Shown: piece after piece, positions 33,043 through 45,680 of the stretch
How the letters are laid out: each line of letters opens with the position of its first letter
Position numbering within the stretch: the stretch's first letter is position 1
Origin: Trichodelitschia bisporula
Lineage: Eukaryota; Ascomycota; Dothideomycetes; Phaeotrichales; Phaeotrichaceae
Length of the DNA: 64,000 nt
Assembly: GCA_010356995.1 (NCBI GenBank)
Contig: ML996690.1
Location: 141,101 to 205,100 of the forward strand
Reading direction: 5' to 3'
Made by a program: the position numbers and the translations under genes
Notes under the pieces: generated by a model
What the model saw: only the letters and a program-made list of their open reading frames with translations
The model's database searches: none
What the model was told of the DNA's origin: nothing

Positions 33043-35395
33043 TCAAGCCTTGTCCTCCACAGGGGTAGGAGCGACCCGCCGCCGCTTGCCGGCTTGCTCC
33101 TCGCCGTCCTCATTAGCGCGCTTCTTGTCGGTATCCTTCGCGTCGTCAGCGGCCTTGGGCGCAGCGGGAGTCAACCCAGTGATTCCGCTGACGGACGAGC
33201 TGGCAGAGTGCGTACGCGGCGCACCGGTGCTCGCACCAGCACTGAACATGGGCGTCTCGGGCGGCGTCCACAACGGGACGTTGCCAGGGACCGGGGCCGA
33301 GTGGGCAGCCGCAACTCCAGGGACCGACTGCATCGATGGCGTCGAGTGCATCAGCACATTACCGTGGATTACGGAATCTGGGGGGAATGAAGATGCTGCC
33401 GAGCTGTTGGACATGCTTCGCGCTGGGCTGACAGGACGGACGGGCGCGAACTTGGACGGGGAGGCCGGGAAGCTAGCGGACGGCTGCTTGGTAAGCTGCG
33501 GAGGGTTTGCTGCAACAGGAGTAGCATTGGGTGTCGTCGCCTGCGAGCTAACGGTCGTGTTGATGGCACCAGGCTGCTGACGCGTCGGGATCGGTCCGTG
33601 ATGAACCTGCCCCAATTCACCAGGCGCAAAGGCGAGAGCAGAGCAGAAACCGTCTGAAGAGCTCATGAGCAGCGTGAGGCCATCATTGGACCTGGATCAT
33701 TAGCTAAGTCCTAGGGACAGGAAAAGCACATACCAGGTGAGATCAGTAAAGTTCGCGTAGTGGAGGTTGCTGACGACGCACAGCGGCTTCTGCTGCTGCG
33801 TGTCATACACATGGACCGCATCCATGGTAGCAACGGCATACACCATGCGGTACGCTAGACCAAAGGCGGCGGGAGGTGTAGCAGGGGTCGTTGCGCCATC
33901 GGCCTCCGGCTTGGGAGACGCAGCTGCGATGCTCGCAGCGGGCGATGGGGCGCTCAGAGGCGGCGGCTCCATCGCCGAAGGCTGTGGCTTCGCCTGCATG
34001 GCCGGCTCCGAGAGCGAAGAGATCTCCACGTCCGGAGCAGAGGTGTCGATTGTGATGTGCTTCGTCGGAACCGCGGCGCGGTGAGTATAGAAGATCGGTG
34101 AGCATCTAACCGCGACCGATGGCTTCTTGTGTCCGGGCAAGAACGCAATTGGCGGCTTGTTGAGTCCAGAGCGCGTATAAATGTAGACTGTGTTGACAAT
34201 CTCATCCTTGGACGCACACCCCTGGGGCGCGCGGTACTGTCCGGCAGGCGTGAACAGCAGGCTACCTTCGGGCGTGAACGTCAGACGACGGAAGAAGGAT
34301 GAGAAGGTATCTTCGCCGGCATAGATGCGCTCGTTCTTGAGGTGCAATGCAGCATACGGATTCGGTGACGATGGCATCACTGCAGGGAGCGGCAGCGAAG
34401 GCGCGGGAGACACGGACCGACGCGAAGAGCCGAAGGACGACCGACGAGAGTGCGACGTCGGCGGAGGGTTCATTGGCAACGCAAGGCTCTGCGGAGTACC
34501 CGGAGCAGATGGCACGGGCGACCCGATGCTGTGAGATGTGGGATCAGCAATGAACGATGCACGGCCGCTGAAGTCTGGCGGCGCCGGGCTGCTTGATGAT
34601 ATCCGCCGCGTAGGGATGTCCATCCGCGATACCTTGTTGTGCTGGGCCAGAGAGAAATGTCCCTCTTTGGTCTTGAGAGTGTAGATATGGACGGAGCGAT
34701 CGGATGACTGAGTCGCAATGTACTCGTTTAACGGATCCCAAGCGACACCTTGGACGAAGTGGTTGTGCTCAGCGATTTGCCGGACACAGCTCCCTGATGA
34801 AAGTCAGACATCATCCGAAAGAACCAAACGACACCTTGCGCCCCTACCGGTCTGAGCATTGTAGATTTTGGCAATATTGTCCATGCTGCCGGTGATGAAG
34901 AACTGGCCATCAGGAGACCACGCAAGATCATAAATCTCAGTTCCCATCGAACGGCACATATGCTTTACCCGCCACGTCTCCTTGTCTTCCGTACCGTCTT
35001 CACCGAACGCCGCGTGTTCGTGGTGCTCAGCGGGCACCCAGAGCAGGACATTGCCGTCGTCTCCAGCACTCGCAATCATTTCGCCTAGAAAGTCAGCGAC
35101 AAATCACCACGATCCGAAGAACGCACCTCGAGGACACCAACGGACGACATTAACAGTCTGTGAATGCCGAACGAGCGTCGACAGGTATGTGACCTTGCGG
35201 TCCTCGCCATGAGGGTCAATCTTCCAGATCTGTCGCCGTCATCAGCTGTCATCTCGAGTCTCGGACTCGACGTACTCGAACATTGCTGTCGCCACCGGCC
35301 GTTGCCAAACGACCCTTGCCGTGAGGTTCGAAGTGCGCTGAGAATATCGGCGTGCCTTCGTTGTGCCATTGCACAAGGAGTGGAGCCGCCTTCAT
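33043..35395 (-). CDS. CAC2: Chromatin assembly factor 1 subunit B (Cac2/p60), WD40
   Basis: Five exons: 35395-35276, 35229-35127, 35084-34848, 34793-33734 and 33691-33043; 722 residues, all in phase. Cac2 is the middle subunit of CAF-1, which deposits H3-H4 behind replication forks together with Asf1. The N-terminus is typical (MKAAPLLVQWHNEGTPIFSA), followed by WD40 blades such as NVVRWCPRGEMIASAGDDG, IYDLAWSPDGQFFITGSMD and VQGVAWDPLNEYIATQSSD. A low-complexity insert (residues about 200-260, Ser/Pro-rich) splits the propeller, which resumes at RRLTFTPEGSLLFTPAG. The Ser/Pro/Ala-rich tail ends in GKRRRVAPTPV, resembling the Asf1-binding B-domain of Hir and Cac2 proteins. Imperfect MCB-like ACGCGG motifs occur at 35404 and 35589, upstream of the start. 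Confidence 0.94.
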
Positions 35396-37632
35396 GGCTG
35401 CCCACGCGGACGGTTTTGCTGCTTAGAAGGGTTGTAAAGACCTGTATGAGGGGGATTGGTGATCGTGGGCGCCGAACAAGGAAGAGTTGAGGATAGTAGA
35501 GAGGTGAGGGGGGGGAGGTTGGTTGGTGGGCTGTTCTTCGCGGGTGACTGGGGGAACAGAGGGAGATTATTGCAGCGCAGACAATCAACGCGGATTTCTG
35601 CGGAGAAAGCAATCGAAGGGACAGCTTAGGATCGAATGGGGAAGGGAGAAATGGACGATGGAATGGGTCCTGAGCTCTTTCATCAGCTAGGAGGAGAGGT
35701 GGTGGTGATAGTGCATTGGACGCTGGTGCACTGGTGCCGCTTTGGTCGGAGGAGCAACCTTGCGTCTCCGCACCACACAGCAGCCCTCCACTTCCTCTCG
35801 GCGGCCTCCCTTGTAACGCTGCGATACCTCAACCAGCCTGTCCAGCTTGTGCTACAGGTCCCTCATCGTCACAAGTACACTGCATTGGTTCGTGTCTCAC
35901 ATTCATCCGTACCTTCATCGGCACACTCAATTTTGTCTTTTGCTGTCTCTGCCTCTCTTTTTGTCGCCATGTATCAGGCGCGACCCGCAGCGTCTTGGAC
36001 GCTTGACTCTTGAGACTTGCCTCGCAGCAGATGCCAGCCGGCCGGCAGTCTCATTGTCAGCAGCTTTTCATTGGCGCCAGCAACGACACGTCTACGCTTC
36101 CTATGAAGGAGATATCACTCCCGTCGTCATGCAGCAGTCACCATTCTCTCATCCCATCGGAATACACGGAAGACTCGAGAGATGAGCCGTCCTCCCCCGT
36201 CAGCCGCATCTTCCGTGACGGTCTGACGATAATGGGAATATCGAGCGCCGTGTAGCACTCAGCTCATTTCAGCATCTATCGCCTTCTTCCGTTCCAGCCG
36301 TTTATAGAGACGCCTTGTTGAGGCATTTGTTCTCTGCATCCGAGTCAAAGCAAGTACTTGATACATATCAAGATCAACAAAGGCATCGAAACAGGCAGCG
36401 AGCTACTACTGTCAGAATCCGAATCATTGGCTCCATTTGCTTGGCCCAACCCGTATTGGGTAATCGGCGAGCTTTCCGGCTTGCCTACTTTGTTGGCCTC
36501 ATATTTCGACAACGTGCTTTGTAGACCGAGCTCAGAATCGCCCTCCCGTCGACAGTCAGGCAAAAACGGCGACCGCTTCTTGACGCTCAACTTCAGCCGC
36601 ATCGCCGTCAAGTCACCGACCTCCAAGCATCGTGAGAACTCAGATGGGTCGGGCCATGCCGGGGCACCATGTGAATGCTAAGCTCGCGCAGCGTTCCCAG
36701 TCACAACGACCGAAGCGTCGTCGGCCTTCGATGTGTCATCATTTCGTTAGCAACCAAATGAGTCGTCCAGAGTCTCCTAACGACCACTCGATGGCATGAC
36801 TTGATGCTCTCGACGTCCAGAACTCATTTACCAGGGCTCGGTCCCAGATGCGATCGCAGCGAAGGGAGCAGTTCGAGACGGTAGGTCGTCCGCTCCGCTC
36901 CGTATTTGGTAGCATCAGGCACAAAAATGTCATTTCTGCGGTCCAGTGCCAGAAGATATTCCAGTCCATCAAGAAGGTAAAGGCTCGCCACTACCCTCTA
37001 ACATATTCCCATGCACATCGTCTGCCTGCGATACAGGATGCGACGTAGCATCGCTATCAGCTCCTAGTCTTTCTCGCCTTAGAAAATTGCGGCACGGGTC
37101 CACGTGCAACTCTCGACCAGCACGTCGATGAAGGCCCTTGTGATTATCCTATCACATTTTCATTCCATCTGTTGACGCAAAAGTCATAATTCTTTCCTTC
37201 CTTCATGCGCATCGAGCCTCATGCAAGGCTTCTTCTCCGCACTCATATCACGCATATCCGATCATCCTTGAAACGGGAGTCGATTGCGGGCCATACTGTA
37301 TCTGGCCATCTTATTAAGCCTAGAATGAGGGCTTCTCTCGATCAGTCTCTCATTCCATCGCCTCCGCGAGCGTCTGCCGTCATCTTGATTGCTGGAGAAA
37401 CGGATTCCATCTCCTTTCGGCTGCGAGCGAACTTCCCATTCCATTCAGAAGCAAAAGCTCAATGCTCAAAGAGTCCATCCCAGCCTGATCACTCATCATC
37501 CCTGCCCAAACGGTTGGCCATAACCAGCATTCCACGACCAAAAAAAGCCATCGGTTGTCAACTTGAAAGGCAGATGCTGATCAACACCGACGGCATCTTC
37601 AGCTCAGGATGGGGCAAAAAGAAGATACGCAT
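35396..37632. other. Gene-poor region left of the tRNA gene
   Basis: About 2.2 kb holding the CAC2 promoter. No convincing coding frame: the longest ones have no domain-like features, and one of them merely runs through the tRNA. No repeats recognised. Confidence 0.45.
37616..37620 (-). terminator. Pol III terminator of the tRNA-Gly gene
   Basis: A run of five T on the minus strand, 12 bases beyond the tRNA 3' end, suits RNA polymerase III termination. Confidence 0.6.
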
Positions 37633-37727
37633 GCGTCGGCCGGGAATCGAACCCGGGGCCCGTCGAATCATAACTGAATTGCTTCAGATCATGGCAACGA
37701 CGGATTTTACCACTAAACCACCAACGC
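37633..37727 (-). tRNA. tRNA-Gly (GCC) with an intron
   Basis: On the minus strand the acceptor arms are GCGTTGG and CCGACGC, pairing fully with one G-T. The A-box is TGGTTTAGTGG and the B-box GGTTCGATTCC. The anticodon stem CGTCG/CGACG encloses the loop TTGCCA, so the anticodon is GCC. About 25 bases (tgatctgaag ... gttatgat) follow the base next to the anticodon, at the canonical intron position 37/38. The mature tRNA would be about 70 bases. A five-T terminator follows. Confidence 0.93.
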
Positions 37728-38113
37728 TTCTTGGTGCTGAGATTCGTTCCTAAAACGTATATGTGTACCAAAAACGGCAATGGGACCCATTGCGCCTGGA
37801 ACCGGCTTCTTGAATGTCGAAGAGTCGAACACAAGGTGGCTGACTTTTAGACTTAAATGCATATTGCGCTGAATTAGAAGGATCATGTCTACTACGTAAG
37901 GCTCGATCCAACATCTGACCGCATCTTACCATATCCTGAGCCGGCTGACATCTCATCAGCGAAAACCCTCATTAGACTCCCAACTCATTCTTCTGTACCC
38001 TCCAAAACCGAAGCCCAACTCCGCATCTACACCGTCCAAAACCGTGCCAGGCACGCCGAACCATGCCAATCAACGCCGTCCAGATCCCATTCCCATTCCC
38101 ATCCATCAGCCCC
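37728..38113. other. Intergenic between tRNA-Gly and the SAT4-type gene
   Basis: 386 bases; nothing recognised beyond the tRNA 5' flank and a 3' UTR. Confidence 0.45.
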
Positions 38114-39623
38114 CTACCACTCCTTCATAACCCCCCCCGTCCCCACCGGCGCCGCACCCCCCACAATATCCTTCTCACTCCCCCGTCTCTCCTCCCCCCC
38201 CCTCCTCCCCAGCACCCAATCAAGCAAACTCCTCTTCCCCGCGCCCTCCAACACCGTATTCACACTCCGCGCATCCGGACTCCCCTCCTCCACCACCCCC
38301 TCCGTCAACTCAAAGCTCTGCCTCCGCATGATAGCCAGCGGCTTCGCAGCAGGCTCCGGGGTCGGCGTCGGCGCCGGCGCGGGAGCGTTGTACACTGGCA
38401 GCCCGGCGGGGACTTTGCTGTGCCGCTTGCTGTGCCGCTTACTGCTCGACGTAGTCGACAAGCCGGTGGTGCTGAGGCTGCCGTGCACCTTGCTGGTCAA
38501 GCGCTCGATGGGCCGGAACAGCGGGCGGATGTACACGAGCAGGAAGGGGCGCAGGCCAGGCACACACGCCGTGATCTCCACCATCAGTCAAGCACCATCA
38601 ATCAGCAGGGCGTACATACCACAGCGAGATCGATCTCAACCACCCCTGCAATCCACAGCGGATACGAGTACCACGTCTCGTCATAGCTCGCCATCATGCT
38701 CTTCCACACGTAGAAGCTGCGCACGATCCCCGCGATCGTGACGATGAAGCCTAGGCTGAGCAGGAAGGCGACGCCGAGGCGATGCTTGAGGGGCATGCGC
38801 AGTTGCATGATGATGGGGATGGGGAGGGTTGTGGTGAGCAGGTCGCAGATGCAGTTTACGATGCCGGCGCCGAGGGTGGTTTTGCCGTCGTCGAGGCAGT
38901 GGCCGTGGGCGGGAAAGTCCCAGTATGCGGAGATAGGGCTGGGGATTGGGGGTTTAGCTGGGCCCTCGCTTTCTGTCTGACCTTGCTGGTGATGATGGGG
39001 ATAGGGATAGGGATAGGGATAGGGGGCAACGCAACGTACCGGCAGGGAAACAGACACAGCGCGACAAACACAATCCCCGTCACGACGTTAAACACCGTCG
39101 CCGCATGCAGCACATTGCGGAAGTGCTTAAGGCTCGTCTCGCCGATGAGGCGGTAGTAGAAGGAGAGCAGGCTCTGGCGCGTGAACACAGCGGCGAGTGT
39201 GAAGAGTGTCTTCGCTGCCATGGCCGTCTTGCCCAGCTGCGGGATCTGGGAGGGTGGCACGTCGTAGATATGCTTGTTCCTGAGACATCAGTGATGCTCA
39301 GCCTCAAGGGGGTGTCCCGCACCAGTTGTACTTCGTGTGCGAGAGGATGACGAGCGCGGCGAGCGCGACGGTGAAGATCTGTCTGTCAGTAAGGCTGCCC
39401 GTTATGGAAGGCTTCGACATACCGTCGCTGGAATAATCCAGATGTCATCCCACCCCAAGCGGCGATTGATCGCTAGACGCGTATACAGCCTTACGCCCAC
39501 GACGCTGATCACAATTCCCATGAACACGCCATGCGTAATCGTAAGCGCATCGCCGCGCGTCACCGGGTTGTCATAGTTCGGCGGCGGGAAGGAGAGGAAC
39601 ACCTCGAGGGGGACTTCACGCAT
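38114..39623 (-). CDS. SAT4/rhodopsin-domain seven-helix membrane protein
   Basis: Five exons: 39623-39423, 39378-39323, 39279-39040, 38938-38620 and 38575-38114; 425 residues. The fungal rhodopsin-domain (SAT4, Pth11-related) family is expanded in Pezizomycotina; a few members sense surfaces or hosts, but most are uncharacterised. Seven helices can be followed, for example GVFMGIVISVVGVRLYTR, IPATIFTVALAALVIL, ATVFNVVTGIVFVALCLF, IVNCICDLLTTTLPIPIIM and LLSLGFIVTIAGIVRSFYVW. Diagnostic residues are LGWDDIWI after helix 1, CLFPCRPISAYWD after helix 4 and CDLLTTTLPIP in helix 5. The cytosolic tail of about 130 residues is basic and Ser-rich (SSSKRHSKRHSK). It lacks the CFEM domain of Pth11. 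Intron 3 (101 bases) contains a GGGATA microsatellite. Confidence 0.9.
39001..39024 (+). repeat. ATAGGG microsatellite inside an intron
   Basis: Four perfect ATAGGG units in intron 3 of the SAT4-type gene. The coding strand carries CCCTAT. This is similar to, but not the same as, the fungal telomere unit TTAGGG. Confidence 0.8.
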
Positions 39624-41478
39624 CGTGAAGATCTCTGCGTGAGAAAAGCTAGAAGAGGGATTAATAGGGCATATGAATACCGGACACAGCTCCTCGGAAA
39701 TCGGAAGGCCGTTAAAGATACGCGCAAGGCAAAGAACAACAGAGAACAACGCCCGCACGCACCATCTGGGGGAAGCATTATGTACATAAACGATCTTCCT
39801 CCCCCCGGCCTCACCCACAACACGCTTCCAAACCCGCAGATCCATGCCCAAACCCATACCCTCCTACGCATTACCGTAGTAAACCTGCCTGCCTGCTTCC
39901 CTCCCACCGCGCACCCTGATTCGCCCTCCCCAAACCCTCATCGCCCAGCTCGTCAGCGCCCTCCAATCGGCGTCTGTCCTAAAGAGATCTGCATCCCAAA
40001 GCGGCCCGCAGAGAACTAGGATCGGACAGGCTGGGCGGGACTGCTCGGCGCCACGCGAACGGATGGGGAGTCTGGCGCGGCGCGATTGGCGCGCGATCGG
40101 GGCGCGGCGCTGCTGAGATCTGAGGTCCGGGCGGAGGGTGGGGGGGGGGTGCATTTGTGGACTTGTGTGGGTGACGTAGGAAGGCTCTGGTGAATGAGTG
40201 GGCTGGGGGTGAGGTGCTTGTGATATCTGAGGTGTGGGAAGATGTACGGTAGGAGAGTAGAGTTAGATTGGACGAATTGGGAGGAGGAGAGCGTTGTGTC
40301 GTTCTCCGTCCTAGTGGGCCTTGGGCTGTCTTGGGGTGTCTGGCGATGTTTCTGAATATGCGAGTGAGAGCCGTCGTCTAGCCTGCGCAGCGGATGCATG
40401 TCTGATCTGGCAACGCACCTCGTACGGTAGATTACCCAACCCCATCATCCTCAGCCAGGCATCGCGCTTCGACGGGAGATCACCGTAAGCGCAAGGCTGC
40501 CCACGCCCTCCCCACCCCTCCAAACTTCACCCTGCTGACCGCCCAACCAACTAACCGACCATGTAACCGATCGTGCATACCGGCAACGCACCAACCTCCC
40601 CACTCCCCGGAACTCGGTCATCTACGCAGTAGATTTTTTTTTCCCCATCCCCAACTCCGAGATCGACACTGCACCTCTATTTACCCGCGAATAGCGGACC
40701 ACTCTCCGCGCGCGCGCCAGCCCCATCGCCAGTGGCGCATATGGTGGCGCTTACGCTCGATGCTCCAGCGCGGCCGGACCAGATCCCCGGACATTAAATC
40801 GCGCCCCGCTGGGCTACGAGTAACGCTGGGCAGGCCGTCAGGCTGTGGCGGACTGGCACCGAGTTGAGGCGCTGCGAACGACCGATAAGGTCTGAACTCG
40901 TAGGTGGAAGGAAGAATGATGGCTTAGGAACAGATGAGATACTTCGTATGCAACGAAAGGCTGAGGCTTCGATGCTAATTTTTGGAAATGATGATGATGT
41001 TGTGATACAAGGCGTCGACACGCCTGGGGAATTATTGTACGACTCCAGTCAGCGGGAGGCATTCCCTGGTTGGGGGCCGCCAATCGACGTAACCCCAACA
41101 GTAGCACGAAGAATAATCCGCACGGGAGCGCACGTTATGGATTTGGCAGGAGTGCGAGGATTCAGGAGACATCACGGTACATAAGATTACGGTACGGTTG
41201 GATCCGACATCCCGGAATTTAGGCAGGCTACCAGTCACCGCAATCCATTTCCCTCGTTCCTGACAGACATGAACAGCAGGCCAATCGCATTTAATATGCA
41301 GTGAGACTAATCACCACATTGAATGCTGACACGGCTGACCACTATCAGCCCCCACGTTCTCGGCCAGCCTCATGGCAGCGCATATCAGATCCCATCCCGC
41401 TGTCCACCATGTGGTATCACGCCTCATCATTATCCACCAGGTCTAGACTGTTCTGACCACGCCTCGCCGTTCACCTTA
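39624..41478. other. 1.9 kb intergenic region
   Basis: Holds the SAT4-type promoter. Low-complexity Pro/Ser frames around 40016-40399 look spurious. No RNA gene, repeat or coding exon that I can support. Confidence 0.4.
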
Positions 41479-42665
41479 TCAAAGAGATCCCATACTCGAT
41501 CTCAAACTCGACCGCAAACTCGACCGCAAGCTCCCCAGCGACTTCGTCCGTCCCTGACTCCCAAACTTCGGCCTCTTCGCCGCCTTCCCATTAACCGCCT
41601 TCGTGGCCACACTCGCCTTGCCCTCCTCCCCAACCGTCGAAAACGGATCCAGTACATACTTCTCCTCCGTCTCAGTCTTATTCTGCGCCTCAGTAGGCAA
41701 CTCCTCCTCCCAACCTCTCACCACTTTCATCCTGGGCGGGGCATGATGTCTCTCGGGCTTGTAATCAGCCAGCAACTCGAACGTGCGATGCGGAATGCGG
41801 AGAACGGGCTCAATCGTTTTCCACTGTTCCCGTTAGCACCGTTCACTACTGCTCCCATTGGGAGATTCTAGGGCTCTCTTCGTCCCTAAACCTTCCAGAG
41901 AAAACTCACCTCGCCCCCGCACGGGAGTACAACATCCACTCCTTTCCCAATACTCCAAAGCCTCCGCGGCCAATCATACCACCCCACATCCGCAACCGGC
42001 GGCCCAGGCGGCCAGAGCACGTCCATCGACCCTCCACCTTCCACCTCGGTCGCAAAGTACATGGGAATAGGCATACACATTCCCCGCGCCGCACTTACCT
42101 CCTCACCCTCTTCCTCCCGCAACCACATCTCCGGCTCCATATCCCCTGCTACACCCACGAGACTGGTGAGTATGTGCCCGTGGAGTGTAAGGCATTTCCC
42201 TTTGCTGGGCCGGAGAGTGTCGGTGGTTGTGGAGAGCGTAGACGGGGTTCGTGCTGGGCTTGGTGGCGCGCTGGCGCTGGGTGTATCGGTGCCGCGGGCC
42301 CGCGAGATGGTGACGCGTTTGATGAGAAGGAGTGACCATGGCTCGGTCCTCGCTGCCTCGAGACGGAGGGATTGGGGCGCGGAGGCGAGGGTGCTGAATG
42401 AGACGGGGGGGGTGCGGAGGAGGGCCAGGGTATTTGGCGCTGGAGTGCTGGTGCGGGTGTGCCATTCTAGCGGTTCGCCCTTGGACGTGAGGGGTGTGTC
42501 TTCAAAGGAGAAAGGGGGTTCTTCGGGGACAGTGAGGGCAGGCGGGGGGAGGAGGGGGGGTGTTGGCGTGCGGCTCGAGGGGGTGAGATGGATTTGTGGT
42601 ATTTGCATTGGGGAAGAGGTCATTATGCTCGTAGGTGATGCCATCGTGGCGTTGGGGGTTTGCAT
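41479..42665 (-). CDS. Hypothetical protein, Ser/Thr/Pro-rich N-terminus
   Basis: Two exons: 42665-41910 and 41823-41479; 366 residues, GT-AG intron of 86 bases. I do not recognise a family. Residues 1-100 are Ser/Thr/Pro-rich. From about residue 105 to 290 the sequence looks folded, with RTEPWSLLLIKRVTISRARG, KCLTLHGHILTSLVGVAGDM, GWYDWPRRLWSIGKGVDVVL and, across the splice site, GGE-WKTIEPVLRIPHRTFELL. The alternation of hydrophobic residues suggests beta strands. The tail is basic with repeats of LRSS. The ATG follows directly on a TCAACC microsatellite, so the 5' leader is repetitive. A role cannot be proposed. Confidence 0.65.
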
Positions 42666-42693
42666 GGTTGAGGTTGAGGTTGAGGTTGAGGTT
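42666..42693 (+). repeat. GGTTGA microsatellite abutting a start codon
   Basis: Four and a half GGTTGA units (TCAACC on the gene's strand) end at the base before the ATG of the hypothetical gene to the left. The frame through the repeat is open (Ser-Thr), so length changes could alter the leader without affecting the protein. Confidence 0.8.
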
Positions 42694-43745
42694 TTCACTT
42701 TGATTTTGGTCGAGGTTGTGGTTGTGAGGTGGTGATGGCGGTAGTGACGCGCGGGTCAACGCGCGGGAGGACGTGGACTTCGCCATGGCCAAGCTGCACC
42801 GAGTGAGTATGCTGTCTCGGTGAAGTTGGGATGGCAGTGAAATGTAGGACGAAAGTGTGTGTGTATGGTGCTGGGTGAAGTCGCAGTCCGGTAGGCCTTG
42901 GGAGGAAAGGCTGAGCAAGGCAAAGGCGGTTTGGGAGGGCTTGCCCGGCCCGAACGACGGAAGGTTCCCCACCTACACTACGGTAAAAACATCATCCCGA
43001 GAGTATAGGCAGCATCCATGAGCGGCTAAAGAGCTCCCGTGCTGATGCAGTGCCGTTCCCCATCGCGAAACTTGTTTCAAGTCAATGGGCGTCGAGCTGC
43101 AGGACATGAAACGACAGCTCAACTACCGCTGGCCCAAGGCCTCCCACCGAAATTCTGACGTGAGCTAGAAGCTTTCCCCTTTCGACTGATATGTGCCGCG
43201 TCGGCTAAGACGCTTGCATAATTCGCTATACCTGGCATTAGCACCACTGTTCAGGATAGTCACGGAGCCATACCTTTCGGTCTGGTGTTTCAAGACTGTT
43301 CGGTTGAGTGGAAGAGAGAAGAGGAGAGAGAGGAAAGGACAACCTACGTCCAACTCCCAGACTTCTGCCCTACACGGCAAGGAAAGAGCTCCCGCGACGA
43401 CCCAGCACCCAGGACGGAGCTCCACCCCTGGTTCAGCATACGTAGTAGGTCTAGTAAGGGTTCCAGGCCTGATTCCGTGATACGGATGAGTTTCCGCAGC
43501 TCGTGTAGCCGAAGCAGCAAAGCCGACCCCCTCAATACCATGGCCAATCCAGGCTCATCCCGGGCTCGTCGCCCTAGCGCAGAACATCACGACAGTCACA
43601 CCACCACCCTAATGCATCATAGCCCAGATCCTCTATCATATTACTCCTAGCGTCATCAGGCGGGCCGTATCGCATAGAGCTCAGTACCCAATACTACCAG
43701 CACAGAAATTCCACAAGAAATTCCCCTATGCAGACACCGCATCAA
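42694..43745. other. Intergenic, about 1.05 kb
   Basis: Promoter of the hypothetical gene and 3' flank of pyruvate kinase. Short frames here show no family features. Nothing else seen. Confidence 0.45.
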
Positions 43746-45680
43746 TCACACCCCTTCGCTAAGACCAAGATCCGGACGCGCAGGCACAATGCGCAGCGTG
43801 TTAGTATGACCCATGCCACCACGCCAGCCCTGCACGCAGACCACGGGGTCGCCGGCCTGGAGCACCGACAGCTTGATCGCGTTAACAATGCCCCACCGCA
43901 GACGCCGGTCGACGTCCTCCTGCCACGACTCCTCGTTGAAGTTGGGCTTCGCCTCGGGGAACAGGAACGGGTACACGCCGCGATAGAGATGGGAGTACTA
44001 CGACGTCAGCATTGGAATGGTGATGTTGGGGTTAACGTACCCGAGCGGCGCGCGCGTTGCGCGTCACCATGATGATGGGGCACACGGGGCGGTACTTGGA
44101 TAGGAGACGAGCCGTCCGGCCACTGTGCATGTGTTAGCAAGCCGCGAACTTCCAACTCTGGAACCAACTTACCTAGTGGTCAAGACAACGATGGCGCCGG
44201 CGTTCTGCTCGAGGGACGCACTTACGGCAGCCATGGCGCAGGTCTCCGAAGTAGGAACCGGCACGGGCTGCAGGCGGCGCAGCTCGTCGAAGTGCGTGAC
44301 GTACGGGATAGCGACCTCGGCAAGCAGACAGGTCTCGTGCATCATGGTCACAGCCTCGATAGGGTAGTTGCCCTTGGCCGTCTCACCCGAAAGCATGACG
44401 CAGTCGGCACCGTCGAGCACAGCGTTTCCAACATCGCTGACTTCGGCGCGGGTCGGGCGCGGGTTGTAGGTCATCGACTCCAGCATCTGAGTAGCGCAGA
44501 TTGCAGGCTTGCCAGCGAGATTACACTTGGTAATCATCATCTTCTGCGCGATGAACACCTGGGCAGGGGGGATTTCGATGCCGAGATCGCCACGGGCAAC
44601 CATGACACCGTCCGTCTCCTTCAGGATCTCGTCAAAGTTGTTCACGCCCTGTTGGTTCTCGATCTTGGCAATGATCTGGATGTCCTTGCCGTCCTCGCCG
44701 AGCACCTCGCGGATCGCCAGAATGTCGCTGCCCTGGCGGATGAAGGATGCAAAGACCATGTCGACGCCGTTCTTGACGCCAAAGCGCAGATCAGCCTTGT
44801 CCTTCTCCGAAAGCGGAGGCAGATCGACGTCCGTCTTGGGCAGGTTGACGCCCTTGCGTGACGAGATCTTGCCGTTGTTCAAGCACTTGACGCGGATAGT
44901 CTGGTCGTCGACTACGTCGAGGACCTCAAACGACAGAACGCCGTCGTCGACGTAGATGATCCGGCCCTTGGTAATCACCTTGGTGATGTTCTTGTAGTCC
45001 ACGTACCTGGAGAATTAGCGCTGTTCTATCCCTGTTCATAGTTCATGGCTCACATGTTGTGGTTGTCACTGGCAGTGGCGTACTTCTCGTCGGTCGTGAT
45101 GTTAATTTCATCACCGGCGCTGATCGGAATGTCTTCATCGCCAACAGTGTTACCCGTGCGAATCTCCGGTCCTTTCTGCGTATTGTGAGCTACATCCTCT
45201 GCTGGAATGGAAGCCACCGACCGTATCCAGCGCAATGGCAAGCGGACGGCCGGGCTGCTGCCGCTCGGCCTCCTTTGCATTATCAATGACCGACTGGTGG
45301 TACTGCGCCTGTTAGCAATCACCGGCAGCTGCAAAAGATGACCTACCTCGTAAGAACCGTGCGAGAAGTTCATCCGCACAACATTGAGACCAGCTGCAGC
45401 ACTTAGTACCCCGCTTGTAAGATTACAACAGCAACATACCGGTGCGAAGAGCATTGATGCGCTCAACGGAGTTCGTCTTCGGCCCTGCACAACACTGTGA
45501 TTAGAATGATGCTTACAATGGGAGCAAACTGTACTCCGAAGGCTCAAGCACCGACTCACCGATCGTGCAGATGATGGAGGTCCGACGGAAGTTGCGGGGC
45601 GGCCGGTACTCAGTGTTGAGTTGCGAAAGCCACTCGGTACGGGTGCGACCGGCATTCAGATGGGCGAGAGCGTTGGCCAT
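43746..45680 (-). CDS. Pyruvate kinase
   Basis: Eight exons: 45680-45560, 45484-45440, 45393-45347, 45302-45222, 45175-45054, 45006-44173, 44122-44041 and 43997-43746; 527 residues, all junctions in phase. It transfers phosphate from phosphoenolpyruvate to ADP, the last step of glycolysis, in the cytosol. Motifs in order: [44 protein letters not shown], the active-site region [18 protein letters not shown] with [33 protein letters not shown] and the C-terminal [23 protein letters not shown] and [13 protein letters not shown]. The allosteric domain is complete. Intron density is high toward the 5' end, with exons of 45 and 47 bases. Intron 4 has a GTCGGT donor. Length is normal for fungal enzymes. 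Confidence 0.97.

Noticed and set aside
35404-35594. ACGCGG motifs as MBF sites for CAC2
   Set aside because: Only imperfect MCB cores, one of them nine bases from the ATG; too weak compared with the perfect box at MSH6.
37205-37753. 182-codon open frame on the plus strand
   Set aside because: It reads through the antisense of the tRNA-Gly gene (giving the usual RPGIEPGARR peptide) and has no domain-like features.
40016-40399. 127-codon Pro/Ser-rich frame
   Set aside because: Low complexity, no intron or domain support, no neighbour context.
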